Positions 16,975-25,889 of a stretch of 64,000 bases of DNA are shown here, piece by piece. The stretch spans positions 3,534,001 through 3,598,000 of the forward strand of contig NZ_CP136708.1 in assembly GCF_032925565.1 (NCBI RefSeq), given 5' to 3'. The stretch is from Alteromonas sp. CI.11.F.A3 (lineage in GTDB: Bacteria > Pseudomonadota > Gammaproteobacteria > Enterobacterales > Alteromonadaceae). Below the pieces are notes generated by a model that worked only from the letters and a program-made list of their open reading frames with translations, made no database searches and had not been told where the DNA came from. Both the position numbers and the translations under genes were made by a program. Numbering within the stretch: the stretch's first letter is position 1; each line of letters starts with the position of its first letter.

Positions 16975-18777
16975 TTATGACTCAGGTACTATATCAAATG
17001 CGACCGTTAATCTTTGAGTATCTGAGTAAATTGGGTTAGTTCCGTGCCACATGTAAGATGGAAAAAACACAACATTTCCGGCTATAGGCTTAATGGCGAA
17101 ATCTTCTAACATTTCGACACCCTTAATATCTGGGCGCCCGAAGACCAGCCAACCGTTGCCATTTTCCCTTACTTCATCGGGCACATCAACGTAAAGTACA
17201 CCGCTCAACCATCCTTCAGAATGATAATGCGACTTGTGAAACCCCGCCTTTCTCAACCTAACTGACCAACTCCCAATAAACCGCAAGTTAGAGTGAATAC
17301 GAGAGAGAAAAGGGTGTTTTTTTTGCGTTGAAAGAGAGCACACAAACGACTCTGCTCTATTTTTAAGGGCAGACTTAAGGGTTTGAATTAAATGATGTTC
17401 ACTGTCTAGTAGGTTTTCAAATGTTTGAGTGCCATTCCTGAGCGACTGCCCTATGGGGTGTTGAGTACTGCTATGCAATGTATTTAAATATTCCGCCAAC
17501 TCACCGATAAAAGATGTGTTTTCTTCAGAACCTTCCAATAGTGATGTAACATTAATAAAATCCTGATACTGACATAATGTTTGATATTTTATCTCATCAC
17601 CATTTGCTTTATAGGCAGTGGATAACAGCGTCCAGTAGCCTTGATTCAAAGGAGCAATTCGACATACTAATTCGAGCACGCTGATAGCTTCTTTAGCTCG
17701 GTCGAGGCTCAACAACGAATAGCTTTTTTCGATAAGTAATGGCAGTGACTCAGCACTTTTGGTGTTAGGAAGGCTATTTATAACATTGAGCGCTTCTTGG
17801 AATTGACCAAGTCCCCTTAAAGCGTTAGATAAACTAGCTACTGCTGCAATTTGGATGGTCGGGTCTTGCTTCGCAACAAGCTTTTCTAACCAGAGTTTAG
17901 CTTTTTCAAAGTCATCGACCTTGAGCATTAATTCCGCATAAGCCATTACTAAACCGGGTTGTTCGGTAGATAATACTTTTTCTAAAAGGGCAAAAGGATT
18001 ATTAACATTTTGTATCCAAGCAAAATGTGCATACTCCTTGTGAAGCGTGACATTCAAAGGATATTTTGACAGCCCTTGTTCATATACTTCAAATGACTCT
18101 TTATGGGTGCCTTTAAGCGCTAATATAGCCGCAAGATTCTGGTATATTTCTGCACCAGCAACTCCAGTATCCAAGGCGCGTTGGTAACAAATGAGCGCTT
18201 CGTCTTGTTGCCCAATCCTACGTTTAATGTTACCTAAATTATTGAGCGCCTTTATGTTTGACGGGTCTATTTCTAATATTTGTACTAAATATTTTTCTGC
18301 TTCTACGTTCTGTCCTTCCTGACTCAAAATAGACGACAGCATTAACAACAAATCTAACTTTAACGGGTGAGCCTTTATTAATTCCCGTACATTTTTTTCG
18401 GCTTCGGCATAACGTTCTTCAGCAAAAAATGTCCTTGCCAAATTATATTTATAATCATAACTCTTTGAGTTTATTTTGTTGGCTTTGCTAAATAACATTA
18501 GCGCCTTTTTATTCTGACCCGCCTCAAGTAAGAGATTTCCGAAACTATTCATCAAATCACACGCACTAGGAAAGCGCTTTAGCCCTTTTTCGTAAGCTTT
18601 CGTTGCTTCATTGACGAAACCCAACTTACGCAAAGCACTTGCTTGTAACTGAGGCACAACTGCATCTACACGGAGCAGTGTTGGATTTAATTTAATCATA
18701 TCCAACACCACATTGTATTCGCATTTATTATACGCCTGAATAAGTTGAGGAATGATTATAGAGGGCGAGTTTTGCAT
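16975..18777 (-). CDS. TPR-repeat protein with C-terminal 2OG-Fe(II) oxygenase domain
   Basis: A 600-residue two-part protein. Residues about 5-400 are tetratricopeptide repeats (for example NNLGNIKRRIGQQDEALICY); the last 110 residues form a TIGR02466-type 2OG-Fe(II) oxygenase with a KSHYHSEGWLSGVLYVDVP segment (H517/H519), distal H578 in MWHGTNP and R589 in QRLTVAFD. TPR-linked oxygenases of this type usually act on proteins held by the repeats, but the target here is not known. It is the last gene of a minus-strand run and overlaps the upstream AspH-like gene by one base (TAATG). Confidence 0.85.
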   Translation of the reverse strand: MQNSPSIIIPQLIQAYNKCEYNVVLDMIKLNPTLLRVDAVVPQLQASALRKLGFVNEATKAYEKGLKRFPSACDLMNSFGNLLLEAGQNKKALMLFSKANKINSKSYDYKYNLARTFFAEERYAEAEKNVRELIKAHPLKLDLLLMLSSILSQEGQNVEAEKYLVQILEIDPSNIKALNNLGNIKRRIGQQDEALICYQRALDTGVAGAEIYQNLAAILALKGTHKESFEVYEQGLSKYPLNVTLHKEYAHFAWIQNVNNPFALLEKVLSTEQPGLVMAYAELMLKVDDFEKAKLWLEKLVAKQDPTIQIAAVASLSNALRGLGQFQEALNVINSLPNTKSAESLPLLIEKSYSLLSLDRAKEAISVLELVCRIAPLNQGYWTLLSTAYKANGDEIKYQTLCQYQDFINVTSLLEGSEENTSFIGELAEYLNTLHSSTQHPIGQSLRNGTQTFENLLDSEHHLIQTLKSALKNRAESFVCSLSTQKKHPFLSRIHSNLRFIGSWSVRLRKAGFHKSHYHSEGWLSGVLYVDVPDEVRENGNGWLVFGRPDIKGVEMLEDFAIKPIAGNVVFFPSYMWHGTNPIYSDTQRLTVAFDIVPES

Positions 18778-19790
18778 TACTTATAAAGTCTCCGATCTAG
18801 TGTCGCTAAGCTGCCATATTGGGAAGACCATTTACTATATATCTCCATTAGGGCTTTAATGTCAGTACGTTCTTCTATAGATAGATGCGGATTCCATATA
18901 TCTAGGATCAATACCGCTCTTTTTTCATCGGCCCCGTTTTCTGCGCTATGTTTATAGCTATCATCAAATAGAAGCGCCTCTTTGTCTGGTGTCCAATACT
19001 CTCGCTCACCAGCGGCTTCTATGTATGATAATTCATTAACTAACAGGGGAATATGAAGCGTCCACTTAATATTGGAGATACCAAAATGCGGTGGTATTTT
19101 AGTTTTTGCATCAAGTACAGAAATAACGATCTCTGGGGCATGATCTGGGCAATCGGCTAATAAGGGCGAGCTTAATAACGCTTTAATTTCTTCAGGTAAC
19201 GATTCCCCATCAGGAGTCAACTTGCCACCTTTCATTAAATGCAACGAACTCCAGTTTTTCGCTAGCTCAAGCCATTCCTGTGTATCCGGCACTTTATCTA
19301 TATCGTGTATGTATTGTTCATTCGCATTTGAAACACACGATAAAAAATAGCCTTTATGATGTGAAACTTGCTGAATAAAATCACGCAGGTATTCAACGGA
19401 ATCTACTGATGGAAATGGGCTAGATGGCAACTCGGGGACAAACAGAAAACTAGGTGACTGGTGCTGCTTGTCAAAAACTTTTTGAGATACTCCACACAGC
19501 GCGTTTACTGACTCTTGAATTCTTTTTGTCGCGCATATCGATTTTGTTTTGATAATAAGATCACGACGTGCCAAATTTGCGGCATTATGTATGTGAGTAG
19601 CTTGCGACTTCGTGATGGGAAGTTCTTCAGAGGGCGCTAAAAAATTTGGTGACTGCTGATACAGACGACGATATTCCGCCAGAGCAGTGTCATAAAGGCC
19701 GTCTTGAACTAGATTGGCAATGTGAGCGAGTATTGTGTCTATTTTGCTTTTTTTCTGATTCATAAAAGTGGGAAGCATTTTGCCTCCCAT
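18777..19790 (-). CDS. Aspartyl/asparaginyl beta-hydroxylase-like protein
   Basis: A 337-residue protein whose C-terminal 110 residues match the AspH (PF05118) domain: WTLHIPLL with the first iron histidine H246, then LLFDDSYKHSAEN with the second, H281, and RAVLILDIWNPHLS with the 2-oxoglutarate-binding arginine. As in the family, only two histidines and no acidic ligand are expected. AspH enzymes hydroxylate Asp or Asn side chains of proteins or peptides. No signal peptide is seen, so it acts in the cytoplasm. The N-terminal part (about 1-130) looks helical and TPR-like. It is translationally coupled to the TPR-oxygenase. Confidence 0.85.
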   Translation of the reverse strand: MGGKMLPTFMNQKKSKIDTILAHIANLVQDGLYDTALAEYRRLYQQSPNFLAPSEELPITKSQATHIHNAANLARRDLIIKTKSICATKRIQESVNALCGVSQKVFDKQHQSPSFLFVPELPSSPFPSVDSVEYLRDFIQQVSHHKGYFLSCVSNANEQYIHDIDKVPDTQEWLELAKNWSSLHLMKGGKLTPDGESLPEEIKALLSSPLLADCPDHAPEIVISVLDAKTKIPPHFGISNIKWTLHIPLLVNELSYIEAAGEREYWTPDKEALLFDDSYKHSAENGADEKRAVLILDIWNPHLSIEERTDIKALMEIYSKWSSQYGSLATLDRRLYK

Positions 19791-19812
19791 TTTAAACTAA
19801 ATTGGCCGTTAA

Positions 19813-20085
19813 TTACATATCACCGCCACTTGTTTCTGTGCCGCGCTGCATACGAGTCCAACCCTCTCGACCTGCCTCACGCATTTGTTCTCTTTCTTCT
19901 GCCGAATAGCAAACACGCTGCATGCGATTGGAGCCAATCTTCTTTTCCATCTTACACTTCATACCATCATCTGTAGCGTTACTATCAGACTTAGCATATT
20001 GAGAAGATTCGTTACTCGTTGAGCCACATGCTCCAAGCGTTAACGCTAGACCTACAACTAGACATACTTGATTTAGCTTTTTCAT
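19813..20085 (-). CDS. Small lipoprotein with conserved Cys pair
   Basis: A 90-residue protein with a lipoprotein signal (lipobox LTLGACG). The mature part is short, with a KCKMEKKIGSNRMQRVCYSAEEREQ motif: Cys, then about 11 residues and GSN, then Cys. I have seen this GS-containing Cys-pair pattern in small uncharacterised proteins of Alteromonadales and Xanthomonadales. The frame runs back to 20130, but the ATG at 20085 has AAGGGAATAGGG upstream and begins the signal peptide. It lies 16 bases after the prolyl-hydroxylase-like gene and 22 before the AspH-like gene, so it belongs to the oxygenase operon. Function unknown. Confidence 0.7.
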   Translation of the reverse strand: MKKLNQVCLVVGLALTLGACGSTSNESSQYAKSDSNATDDGMKCKMEKKIGSNRMQRVCYSAEEREQMREAGREGWTRMQRGTETSGGDM

Positions 20086-20101
20086 CCCTATTCCCTTTTT
20101 T

Positions 20102-21244
20102 TTAGTGATTGCCATATAAGAATTTACCATAATTTGTTTTATGTTCTCTAATCCATTTTGTAACTAACCATTTATTTTCTTTTCGGGTCGATTCTCCAGC
20201 ATGATAACTGTTGGTCAGAACATTTCCCTTGTCATCACTGTTATTGAAAACAAGCATGTTTCCTTTATTAGGAGATACCCGCATACCTAATTTGGGGAAC
20301 GTGGTATTGCCACCTTCATCAACAGTATTTAAATAAATAATTGCAGTTTTTGTTCTTTGTCCACCATCTTCGAAAGTCTTAGCATCTTGTAATCTATTCA
20401 ATGCATCATAATGGGGTTTGTACTCTTGGCCTGGCACATACCTAAGTAAATTCAACGCCTCACCTTCACAACAACGTGTCTTAGTTGCTTTGGCAACAAG
20501 CTTATCAATTTTTCGCGTTAGCCAGTCACAGTGCTCAGGCGAAATAATAGCAACGTAACTGGTCCTAACTTTGTCTATTCGGCCTTGACCTGTAATGGGG
20601 TCAACCACCATGGACGGTTGTAATAATGCACTGAACTTAATGACAAGGTAATTACATTCAAAATCCGACAACGTATTCTCAAACAAACTTATAGGAAGCT
20701 CTTCGTTTAGTGTAGTCGGCAATGGCAACGGCTCGAACAGTTTACTCTCCAAACCCTGAGCTACTTTATCGTTATTCGATTCACATACTTTGCCATTTAC
20801 AAATTCGTCGAGTTTCAGTTGGTTGAATATATTTGGTGCGATATTTTTTACTTTGTTCGCTATAAAAGAAAACTCACTACTGCTTTGCTCTAAATATGAC
20901 AAAATAACTAAATATGCTTCAATTACACCTTTCTCGCCCAGAGCCACTAAGCTTTTCGCTACACTATTCGATTCTGTAATTAGATCGCAAAAATAAGCTA
21001 TCAATAATTTGTGATATTGAACAATTGGATTTTCAACGCATGAGAGGCTTTCTAAATATTGAACTGATTCAATAGGCTTAGAATGAGACATATAGTATGC
21101 ATAATCTAACGCGGCATTTACATCCCCCGCTTCACCGGCTTGCTTGAGAAAACCCATAGCCATAGAGGTATCGTTAGCCGCATGTGCTTCATTTGCTTTC
21201 GTGATCAATTGTTGAACATTCATAACGTGTACACCATATAGCAA
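20102..21244 (-). CDS. Prolyl 4-hydroxylase-like 2OG-Fe(II) oxygenase with Sel1/TPR-like N-terminus
   Basis: A 380-residue protein. The C-terminal 200 residues match the P4Hc domain: H278-Y-D280 in YKPHYDALN, strand KTAIIYLNTVDEGGNTTFP, distal H348 in SYHAGES and K358 in KENKWLVTKWI, the lysine that binds 2-oxoglutarate in collagen-type prolyl hydroxylases. The N-terminal 100 residues look like Sel1 or TPR helices (AMGFLKQAGEAGDVNAALDYA). It is cytoplasmic. The substrate is unknown. The first ATG at 21244 lies only a few bases past a terminator for the upstream TBDR; an inner ATG at 21223 is an alternative start. Confidence 0.85.
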   Translation of the reverse strand: MLYGVHVMNVQQLITKANEAHAANDTSMAMGFLKQAGEAGDVNAALDYAYYMSHSKPIESVQYLESLSCVENPIVQYHKLLIAYFCDLITESNSVAKSLVALGEKGVIEAYLVILSYLEQSSSEFSFIANKVKNIAPNIFNQLKLDEFVNGKVCESNNDKVAQGLESKLFEPLPLPTTLNEELPISLFENTLSDFECNYLVIKFSALLQPSMVVDPITGQGRIDKVRTSYVAIISPEHCDWLTRKIDKLVAKATKTRCCEGEALNLLRYVPGQEYKPHYDALNRLQDAKTFEDGGQRTKTAIIYLNTVDEGGNTTFPKLGMRVSPNKGNMLVFNNSDDKGNVLTNSYHAGESTRKENKWLVTKWIREHKTNYGKFLYGNH

Positions 21245-21270
21245 AAAAGCCTCCGAAGAGGCTTTTTAAA
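21243..21270 (-). terminator. Terminator between the TBDR and the prolyl-hydroxylase-like gene
   Basis: On the minus strand AAAAAGCCTC-TTC-GGAGGCTTTTTT is a strong hairpin with a T-run. It ends 20 bases past the receptor stop and reaches the region of the next start codon. The GGAGG of its right arm is 12 bases before the first ATG of the next gene. Confidence 0.85.
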
Positions 21271-21290
21271 GATTCAAACTACACTTTATA

Positions 21291-24095
21291 TTAGAAGTTT
21301 ACATTCAAACGTGTGTAGAAGAATTGTCCAGGAATTTCATACATAGACGGGTCAAAGCTGTTAGCAAACGTCGAGTAAGAAACTTCAGGGTCTGTATCAA
21401 ATAAGTTGTTAACACCTAGCGTGATACGAAGGTTATCGTTAACCGCGTAACCTAATGACACATCGTGATAAGCCATATCGTCAAGCTCGTTGTAGCTAGT
21501 TCCACCAACTTCAAGACTTGGGTCGCTACACAACTGTTGGTCAAGTACATCACCGTCAATTGAACAAAGTTCAGTAGTATGACCGATGAAGCGAACTAAC
21601 CAGTTTGCTGTGAAATCTTCGTAGCTCCACGTTACCGCTAAGTTAGTACGAAGACGTGGAACAACATCACGGTCGCCCGCTAAGCCAGCATCGTTAAACT
21701 CGGCAGTTGTGTTTGTTACTGGGTCGATAACGATAGTTGTACGTTCATCAACATACGTACCATCCCAGTTCACTCGGAAATCACCGTAATCAGTTTCGAA
21801 ATTATACGCAACGTTATAATCGAAGCCTGAAGTAGTTTGTCCACCTAGGTTTACCGCACCGTTGAACAAGTCAACAACGTTACCGCCTGCACCACGAGTA
21901 ATTAGTGAACATAAGTTCACACCAGTTTCCGCACATGCAGCAAGAATCGTTTGCGCACCAACAGTTGAAACCGCGTTATCTACTTCAATATCAAATACGT
22001 CAAACGTGATTGATAGGCCATCAATTTGCTCTGGAGAGTATACAAGTCCGTAAGTAAAGCTTTCAGCTTCTTCAGCTTGAAGGTCTGCATTTCCACCAAC
22101 AGTGGTACGGATTTGTGTATTCGGTTGCTCATAGTTTGCAGGTATGCCAGCACATCCAGGTAAGTCTGGGTTGGCTGCTTCACCGCCGTTACATGGATCA
22201 GTAAGCGGAGCAAAGCTATCACTGTTACCGGAGAACAATTCATCTAGAGATGGCGCACGGAATGCTTCAGACCACGTACCACGAACAATTAAGTCGTCGT
22301 TAACACGCCACTTAAGGCCTACTTTAGAGTTTGTAGTGTCGCCGAAGTTGCTGTAGTCCGAGTAACGTGTAGCAAGTTCAAGGTCTAACTGTTCAACAAA
22401 TTCAAGATCTGAAAGAAGTGGAATAGCTAGCTCTAGGTATACTTCTTCAACACTGAATGAACCTTCAGTTGGTTGACGCGCATTACCCGAAGTAATACCT
22501 GCTGCAATAATTGCATCTGGCTGGTCGTAACCTTCTTGCCAGCGCTTTTCGTACCCAGCAGCAAATGCTAAATAGCCTGCTGGTAATTCAAGTATTTCGC
22601 CCGAGATGTTTGCAGAGTAACTTTCTAGCGATGTGCTCTGCTCATCTTGTGCAGTGAAAGTAATGTAATCAAGCATTTCTTGCGTGATTGTACCTTCGCC
22701 AAGAGCAGTAGAACCACCAAATAGGTTTAGCGGAGTACAGTCGCCAGTACAGTTTGCAGGATCACCGATTGCAAGAGCAACGCGGTCCATGTTTAAAAGA
22801 CCATCTGTTAACTGGTTTTGAGTGATATCAGCATAAGTGTAGTTTGCATCCCAGTAGAACTCTCTGTCTGCAAACTCAAGAACACCGTCAAATCCACCAT
22901 TAAACTGGAATTGGTCAACGTTCTGTTTGAAGCTACGGAATCCGGCTTCCATCATACGACGACCAAATAAGAACATTTCACGTGCGTTTGGATCTGCATC
23001 TAGGACTGATTGGTCTGTAGAAATATCAACACCATATGGGTTGTATGGGTTATCAGCAGAAAGCGTGAAGCCTGAATCACCAAATGCCGTTCCGATAAAT
23101 AATGGCGTAGGTGCTAAGGCCTGCTCTGATTTACGGTTACCGTAGAAACCAGTTACATTTACACTTAGGTTATCAGTTAATTCATAACGCGCCTGCGAGT
23201 AAATATTTGTTCTTTCTTGAGGCGTTGATAAGTAGTTGAATGGAGCAAAGTTGAAACGGCTATCAGGCTCAACCCATGGTTCTAAACCACCTGCATTATT
23301 ACCTTGTTCATTGTATCCAACATCAGCTTGGTCAAAAGTCCAAAAACGACCTTGAGGCGGCGCAGATGAACCACCGAAACCTTCTGGCGTACCAAAAGTT
23401 GGAACTGAAGAAATAGCACGGTCACCAGCTAGTGTTGCTTCTTCTTCTACATAACTAACGTTGAAGTAAACGTTACCTTTGTCATTCGCAGCACCAAAAC
23501 CAATATCCCACTGTTCTTTGTTACCGTCGCCTTCATCGTATTGGCCGATATAGCCAGAAGCATGAACGCCTTCGAAATCTTGACGAGTAATGATGTTTAC
23601 AACACCGGCAACCGCGTCAGAACCATATACCGCTGAAGCACCATCTTTAAGTACTTCAATACGCTCGATGATTGATGCTGGGATGTTGTTTAGATCAACT
23701 GAGCCCGTTAGGCCTGGAGACCAACGCTTACCATTTACAAGAACAAGAGTACGGTTTGAACCTATACCACGAATGTTAATAGTCGTTGTACCATTACCAC
23801 CGTTGTTGTTGTTGGTGTTGATTGCTGAACCAGCAGATGGGATTGCTTGAAGAACATCACCGATTGAAGTAATACCGAATTTTTCGATATCTACACGTGA
23901 CATAACCGTTACTGGGTTAGCACCTTCAATGTCTGTACGACGGATACGAGAACCAGTTACTTCGATTTTTTCAACAGAATCGGCTGCTTCTTCGGCTTCT
24001 TGTGCAGCAACTGCACCAGAAAAACTTATTGTTGAAACCGCGCCGAACGCGCAGGCCAACCTAACTGACTTAGCCAGCTTAGAATTTGTAAACAT
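21291..24095 (-). CDS. TonB-dependent receptor (Alteromonadales-type, 934 aa)
   Basis: A large TBDR. A signal peptide ends near AVAAQE; a TonB-box-like KIEVTGSRI and the plug hallmark NTNNNNGGNGTTTINIRGIG and RIEVLKDGASAVYGSDAVAGVVNI follow (residues about 45-175), then the barrel, ending with aromatic residues (YTRLNVNF). This TGSRIRR class is abundant in Alteromonadales and Caulobacterales and imports oligosaccharides, peptides or other large nutrients. Several cysteine pairs occur in the extracellular loops. A GGGAG eight bases before the ATG sets the start. It lies directly upstream of the oxygenase operon, separated by a terminator. Confidence 0.9.
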   Translation of the reverse strand: MFTNSKLAKSVRLACAFGAVSTISFSGAVAAQEAEEAADSVEKIEVTGSRIRRTDIEGANPVTVMSRVDIEKFGITSIGDVLQAIPSAGSAINTNNNNGGNGTTTINIRGIGSNRTLVLVNGKRWSPGLTGSVDLNNIPASIIERIEVLKDGASAVYGSDAVAGVVNIITRQDFEGVHASGYIGQYDEGDGNKEQWDIGFGAANDKGNVYFNVSYVEEEATLAGDRAISSVPTFGTPEGFGGSSAPPQGRFWTFDQADVGYNEQGNNAGGLEPWVEPDSRFNFAPFNYLSTPQERTNIYSQARYELTDNLSVNVTGFYGNRKSEQALAPTPLFIGTAFGDSGFTLSADNPYNPYGVDISTDQSVLDADPNAREMFLFGRRMMEAGFRSFKQNVDQFQFNGGFDGVLEFADREFYWDANYTYADITQNQLTDGLLNMDRVALAIGDPANCTGDCTPLNLFGGSTALGEGTITQEMLDYITFTAQDEQSTSLESYSANISGEILELPAGYLAFAAGYEKRWQEGYDQPDAIIAAGITSGNARQPTEGSFSVEEVYLELAIPLLSDLEFVEQLDLELATRYSDYSNFGDTTNSKVGLKWRVNDDLIVRGTWSEAFRAPSLDELFSGNSDSFAPLTDPCNGGEAANPDLPGCAGIPANYEQPNTQIRTTVGGNADLQAEEAESFTYGLVYSPEQIDGLSITFDVFDIEVDNAVSTVGAQTILAACAETGVNLCSLITRGAGGNVVDLFNGAVNLGGQTTSGFDYNVAYNFETDYGDFRVNWDGTYVDERTTIVIDPVTNTTAEFNDAGLAGDRDVVPRLRTNLAVTWSYEDFTANWLVRFIGHTTELCSIDGDVLDQQLCSDPSLEVGGTSYNELDDMAYHDVSLGYAVNDNLRITLGVNNLFDTDPEVSYSTFANSFDPSMYEIPGQFFYTRLNVNF

Positions 24096-24112
24096 GTGTT
24101 GTCTCCCTGGAC

Positions 24113-24131
24113 CACTAAAGCTCGTTTAGTG
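24113..24131 (-). repeat. Inverted repeat in the receptor 5' leader
   Basis: Arms CACTAAA and TTTAGTG with a 5-base loop lie directly before the GGGAG ribosome binding site of the TBDR starting at 24095. It could be a leader RNA hairpin or operator. The rest of the 310-base gap up to 24405 is AT-rich and shows no gene. Confidence 0.45.
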
Positions 24132-24405
24132 TGTATTTCTAAAATCGTTTATAACGAATTATTATTAGTAAGGTCAAAGCCTCACTAAGATAATAAACAC
24201 AACATGAGTAAACGGTCAACTGAGATCGGGAGGGGAATAATTAAAAGTTCAATTTTTTTCGTTTATTTTTCCTTTTTCTGTAAATGTTTACTTACAATTT
24301 ACATATCAAACACATTTTACTGTTTACTTTTCGGCCAATTCAGTTGAGGCGACTTATTATCACGATAAGAAACGGAAATTAGGTTAAAAGACTTTTTACC
24401 TACGT

Positions 24406-25839
24406 TTATAGATTTCCGTATAGTTCTAGAAATGGTTTTGGAACCCTGGAACTATTTGTGTTAATTGCATTTAACGGTTGCCTAATTTGAGACATGCTCG
24501 CAGTTTTCACAACTGTGGACTTTTTATGAAAATATGTGTGATTGTTTTGGTAATTTAGACCAATTGAATCAAATACTCTGTGGAGCACTAATTCAGGTTC
24601 TGCCTTCAACGCTTCGAGTTCAACTACCTCTATTTTAATAATCGTTTGTAGTTGCTCTATTGCTTTATTGTCCATTTGAATCGCTCGTTTAACTGAGAGA
24701 ATGTCAAAAGACCAATGCAAATTGCTGCTAAAAAAGGTTTTGTAGATTGACCATGCATTTTCAAGCTCGTTTCGCCTAGTCGCGATAAATTTAGCGTTAG
24801 GAAAGACTCGCTGTACCATCAATGCACTATGACTGTTGTTTAAACTTTTATTTACGCATACGCTTTCTGTACATCCTAACTCTCTTGCGATCCGCTCGTA
24901 CTCTTTTGCAATTGCATTTAGTTCAACGCTTTGACAATTGAGTATGGTGTCTAAATCGTAAGCTGAATTTTTCTTTTTAAGGACTGTGTCACAGGCAATA
25001 GTAAATGCATCCGTTTCACCGACTGAGTTAACAGCTTTATCAGAGCACAAAATATTGTTCAACAAGGTGGTACCAGAACGGGGCAGTCCCATTATAAATA
25101 CTGGCGTGAAAGTATTCGATGTAAAGCTACTCTGCTCAGTATCTTTTAATACTTTGGTAATTTTTGTGTAGTTCGCATCTATGTTAAAAGGCTTTGTGGG
25201 GGCATTTGAGCTTGTGATTTGCCTCATAGCATTTGCTGATTTCTCGTAAAAAGCGAACGCACTTTTCTCATCACCATTTAACCAGTTTACATTTCCCATA
25301 GCGTTTAGAAAGCAAGCTTTAGATACACAGTTAGACAACTGATTAAATTTTTCCGTTTGCGCACTAATGAAATTTTGAAAATCAGGTTGAGTGATCACAT
25401 TTTGCAGAGTTGATAGCATGTGCCACGCTTCGCCCGCTAATGGTGCTGTCTTAACTACCTTTTTAAGTAATGTTTCCGCTTCTTCAAGTAGCCCTTTTTG
25501 ATAAGCAAGTACACCAGTGATATGAAGTGCTGCAACTGATGTCGGAGCCTTGTTCGCCCACTGTTTTGCGCTCTGGTATGCACCATCATCTTTACCACAA
25601 TCGGCTAGCATACCAATTTGCTTTGCTATTGTCGTATCATCACACTTTGATTGATCTAGCATATGTAAACACTTAACAGCTAAATCATAACATCCAACTG
25701 TCATTGCCAAACGCGCTACTCCTAACCAGTTTTCTTTGAGTTCTAACTCAGTATTCAAAAAGCCGGTAATTAAAGAAACAACCAATGTTTGGTCCATTGC
25801 TCGCGTCGCATGTACTAATTTCTGTAGTTCTAGTTTCAT
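24406..25839 (-). CDS. TPR-containing sulfotransferase
   Basis: A 477-residue protein. The first 210 residues carry TPR-like helices (AVKCLHMLDQ, LLEEAETLLKKVVKTAPL). The C-terminal half is a PAPS-dependent sulfotransferase: a 5'-phosphosulfate loop MGLPRSGTTLLNN (about residues 250-262) and a later 3'-phosphate-like FIATRRNELENAWSIYKTFF segment. This domain order is shared with bacterial TPR-sulfotransferases, which may sulfate proteins or glycans. It starts 12 bases after the terminator that follows the next TBDR, so it is transcribed, if at all, by read-through or a hidden promoter. No signal peptide. Confidence 0.85.
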   Translation of the reverse strand: MKLELQKLVHATRAMDQTLVVSLITGFLNTELELKENWLGVARLAMTVGCYDLAVKCLHMLDQSKCDDTTIAKQIGMLADCGKDDGAYQSAKQWANKAPTSVAALHITGVLAYQKGLLEEAETLLKKVVKTAPLAGEAWHMLSTLQNVITQPDFQNFISAQTEKFNQLSNCVSKACFLNAMGNVNWLNGDEKSAFAFYEKSANAMRQITSSNAPTKPFNIDANYTKITKVLKDTEQSSFTSNTFTPVFIMGLPRSGTTLLNNILCSDKAVNSVGETDAFTIACDTVLKKKNSAYDLDTILNCQSVELNAIAKEYERIARELGCTESVCVNKSLNNSHSALMVQRVFPNAKFIATRRNELENAWSIYKTFFSSNLHWSFDILSVKRAIQMDNKAIEQLQTIIKIEVVELEALKAEPELVLHRVFDSIGLNYQNNHTYFHKKSTVVKTASMSQIRQPLNAINTNSSRVPKPFLELYGNL

Positions 25840-25849
25840 AAGCCTAAAT

Positions 25850-25878
25850 AAAAGCCCAGCATGAGCTGGGCTTTTTCA
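25850..25878 (-). terminator. Terminator between the Oar-like receptor and the TPR-sulfotransferase
   Basis: On the minus strand AAAAAGCCCAGC-TCAT-GCTGGGCTTTT is a strong hairpin with T-run, located between the receptor stop at 25890 and the sulfotransferase ATG at 25839. Confidence 0.9.
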
Positions 25879-25889
25879 TTACTCAATTA

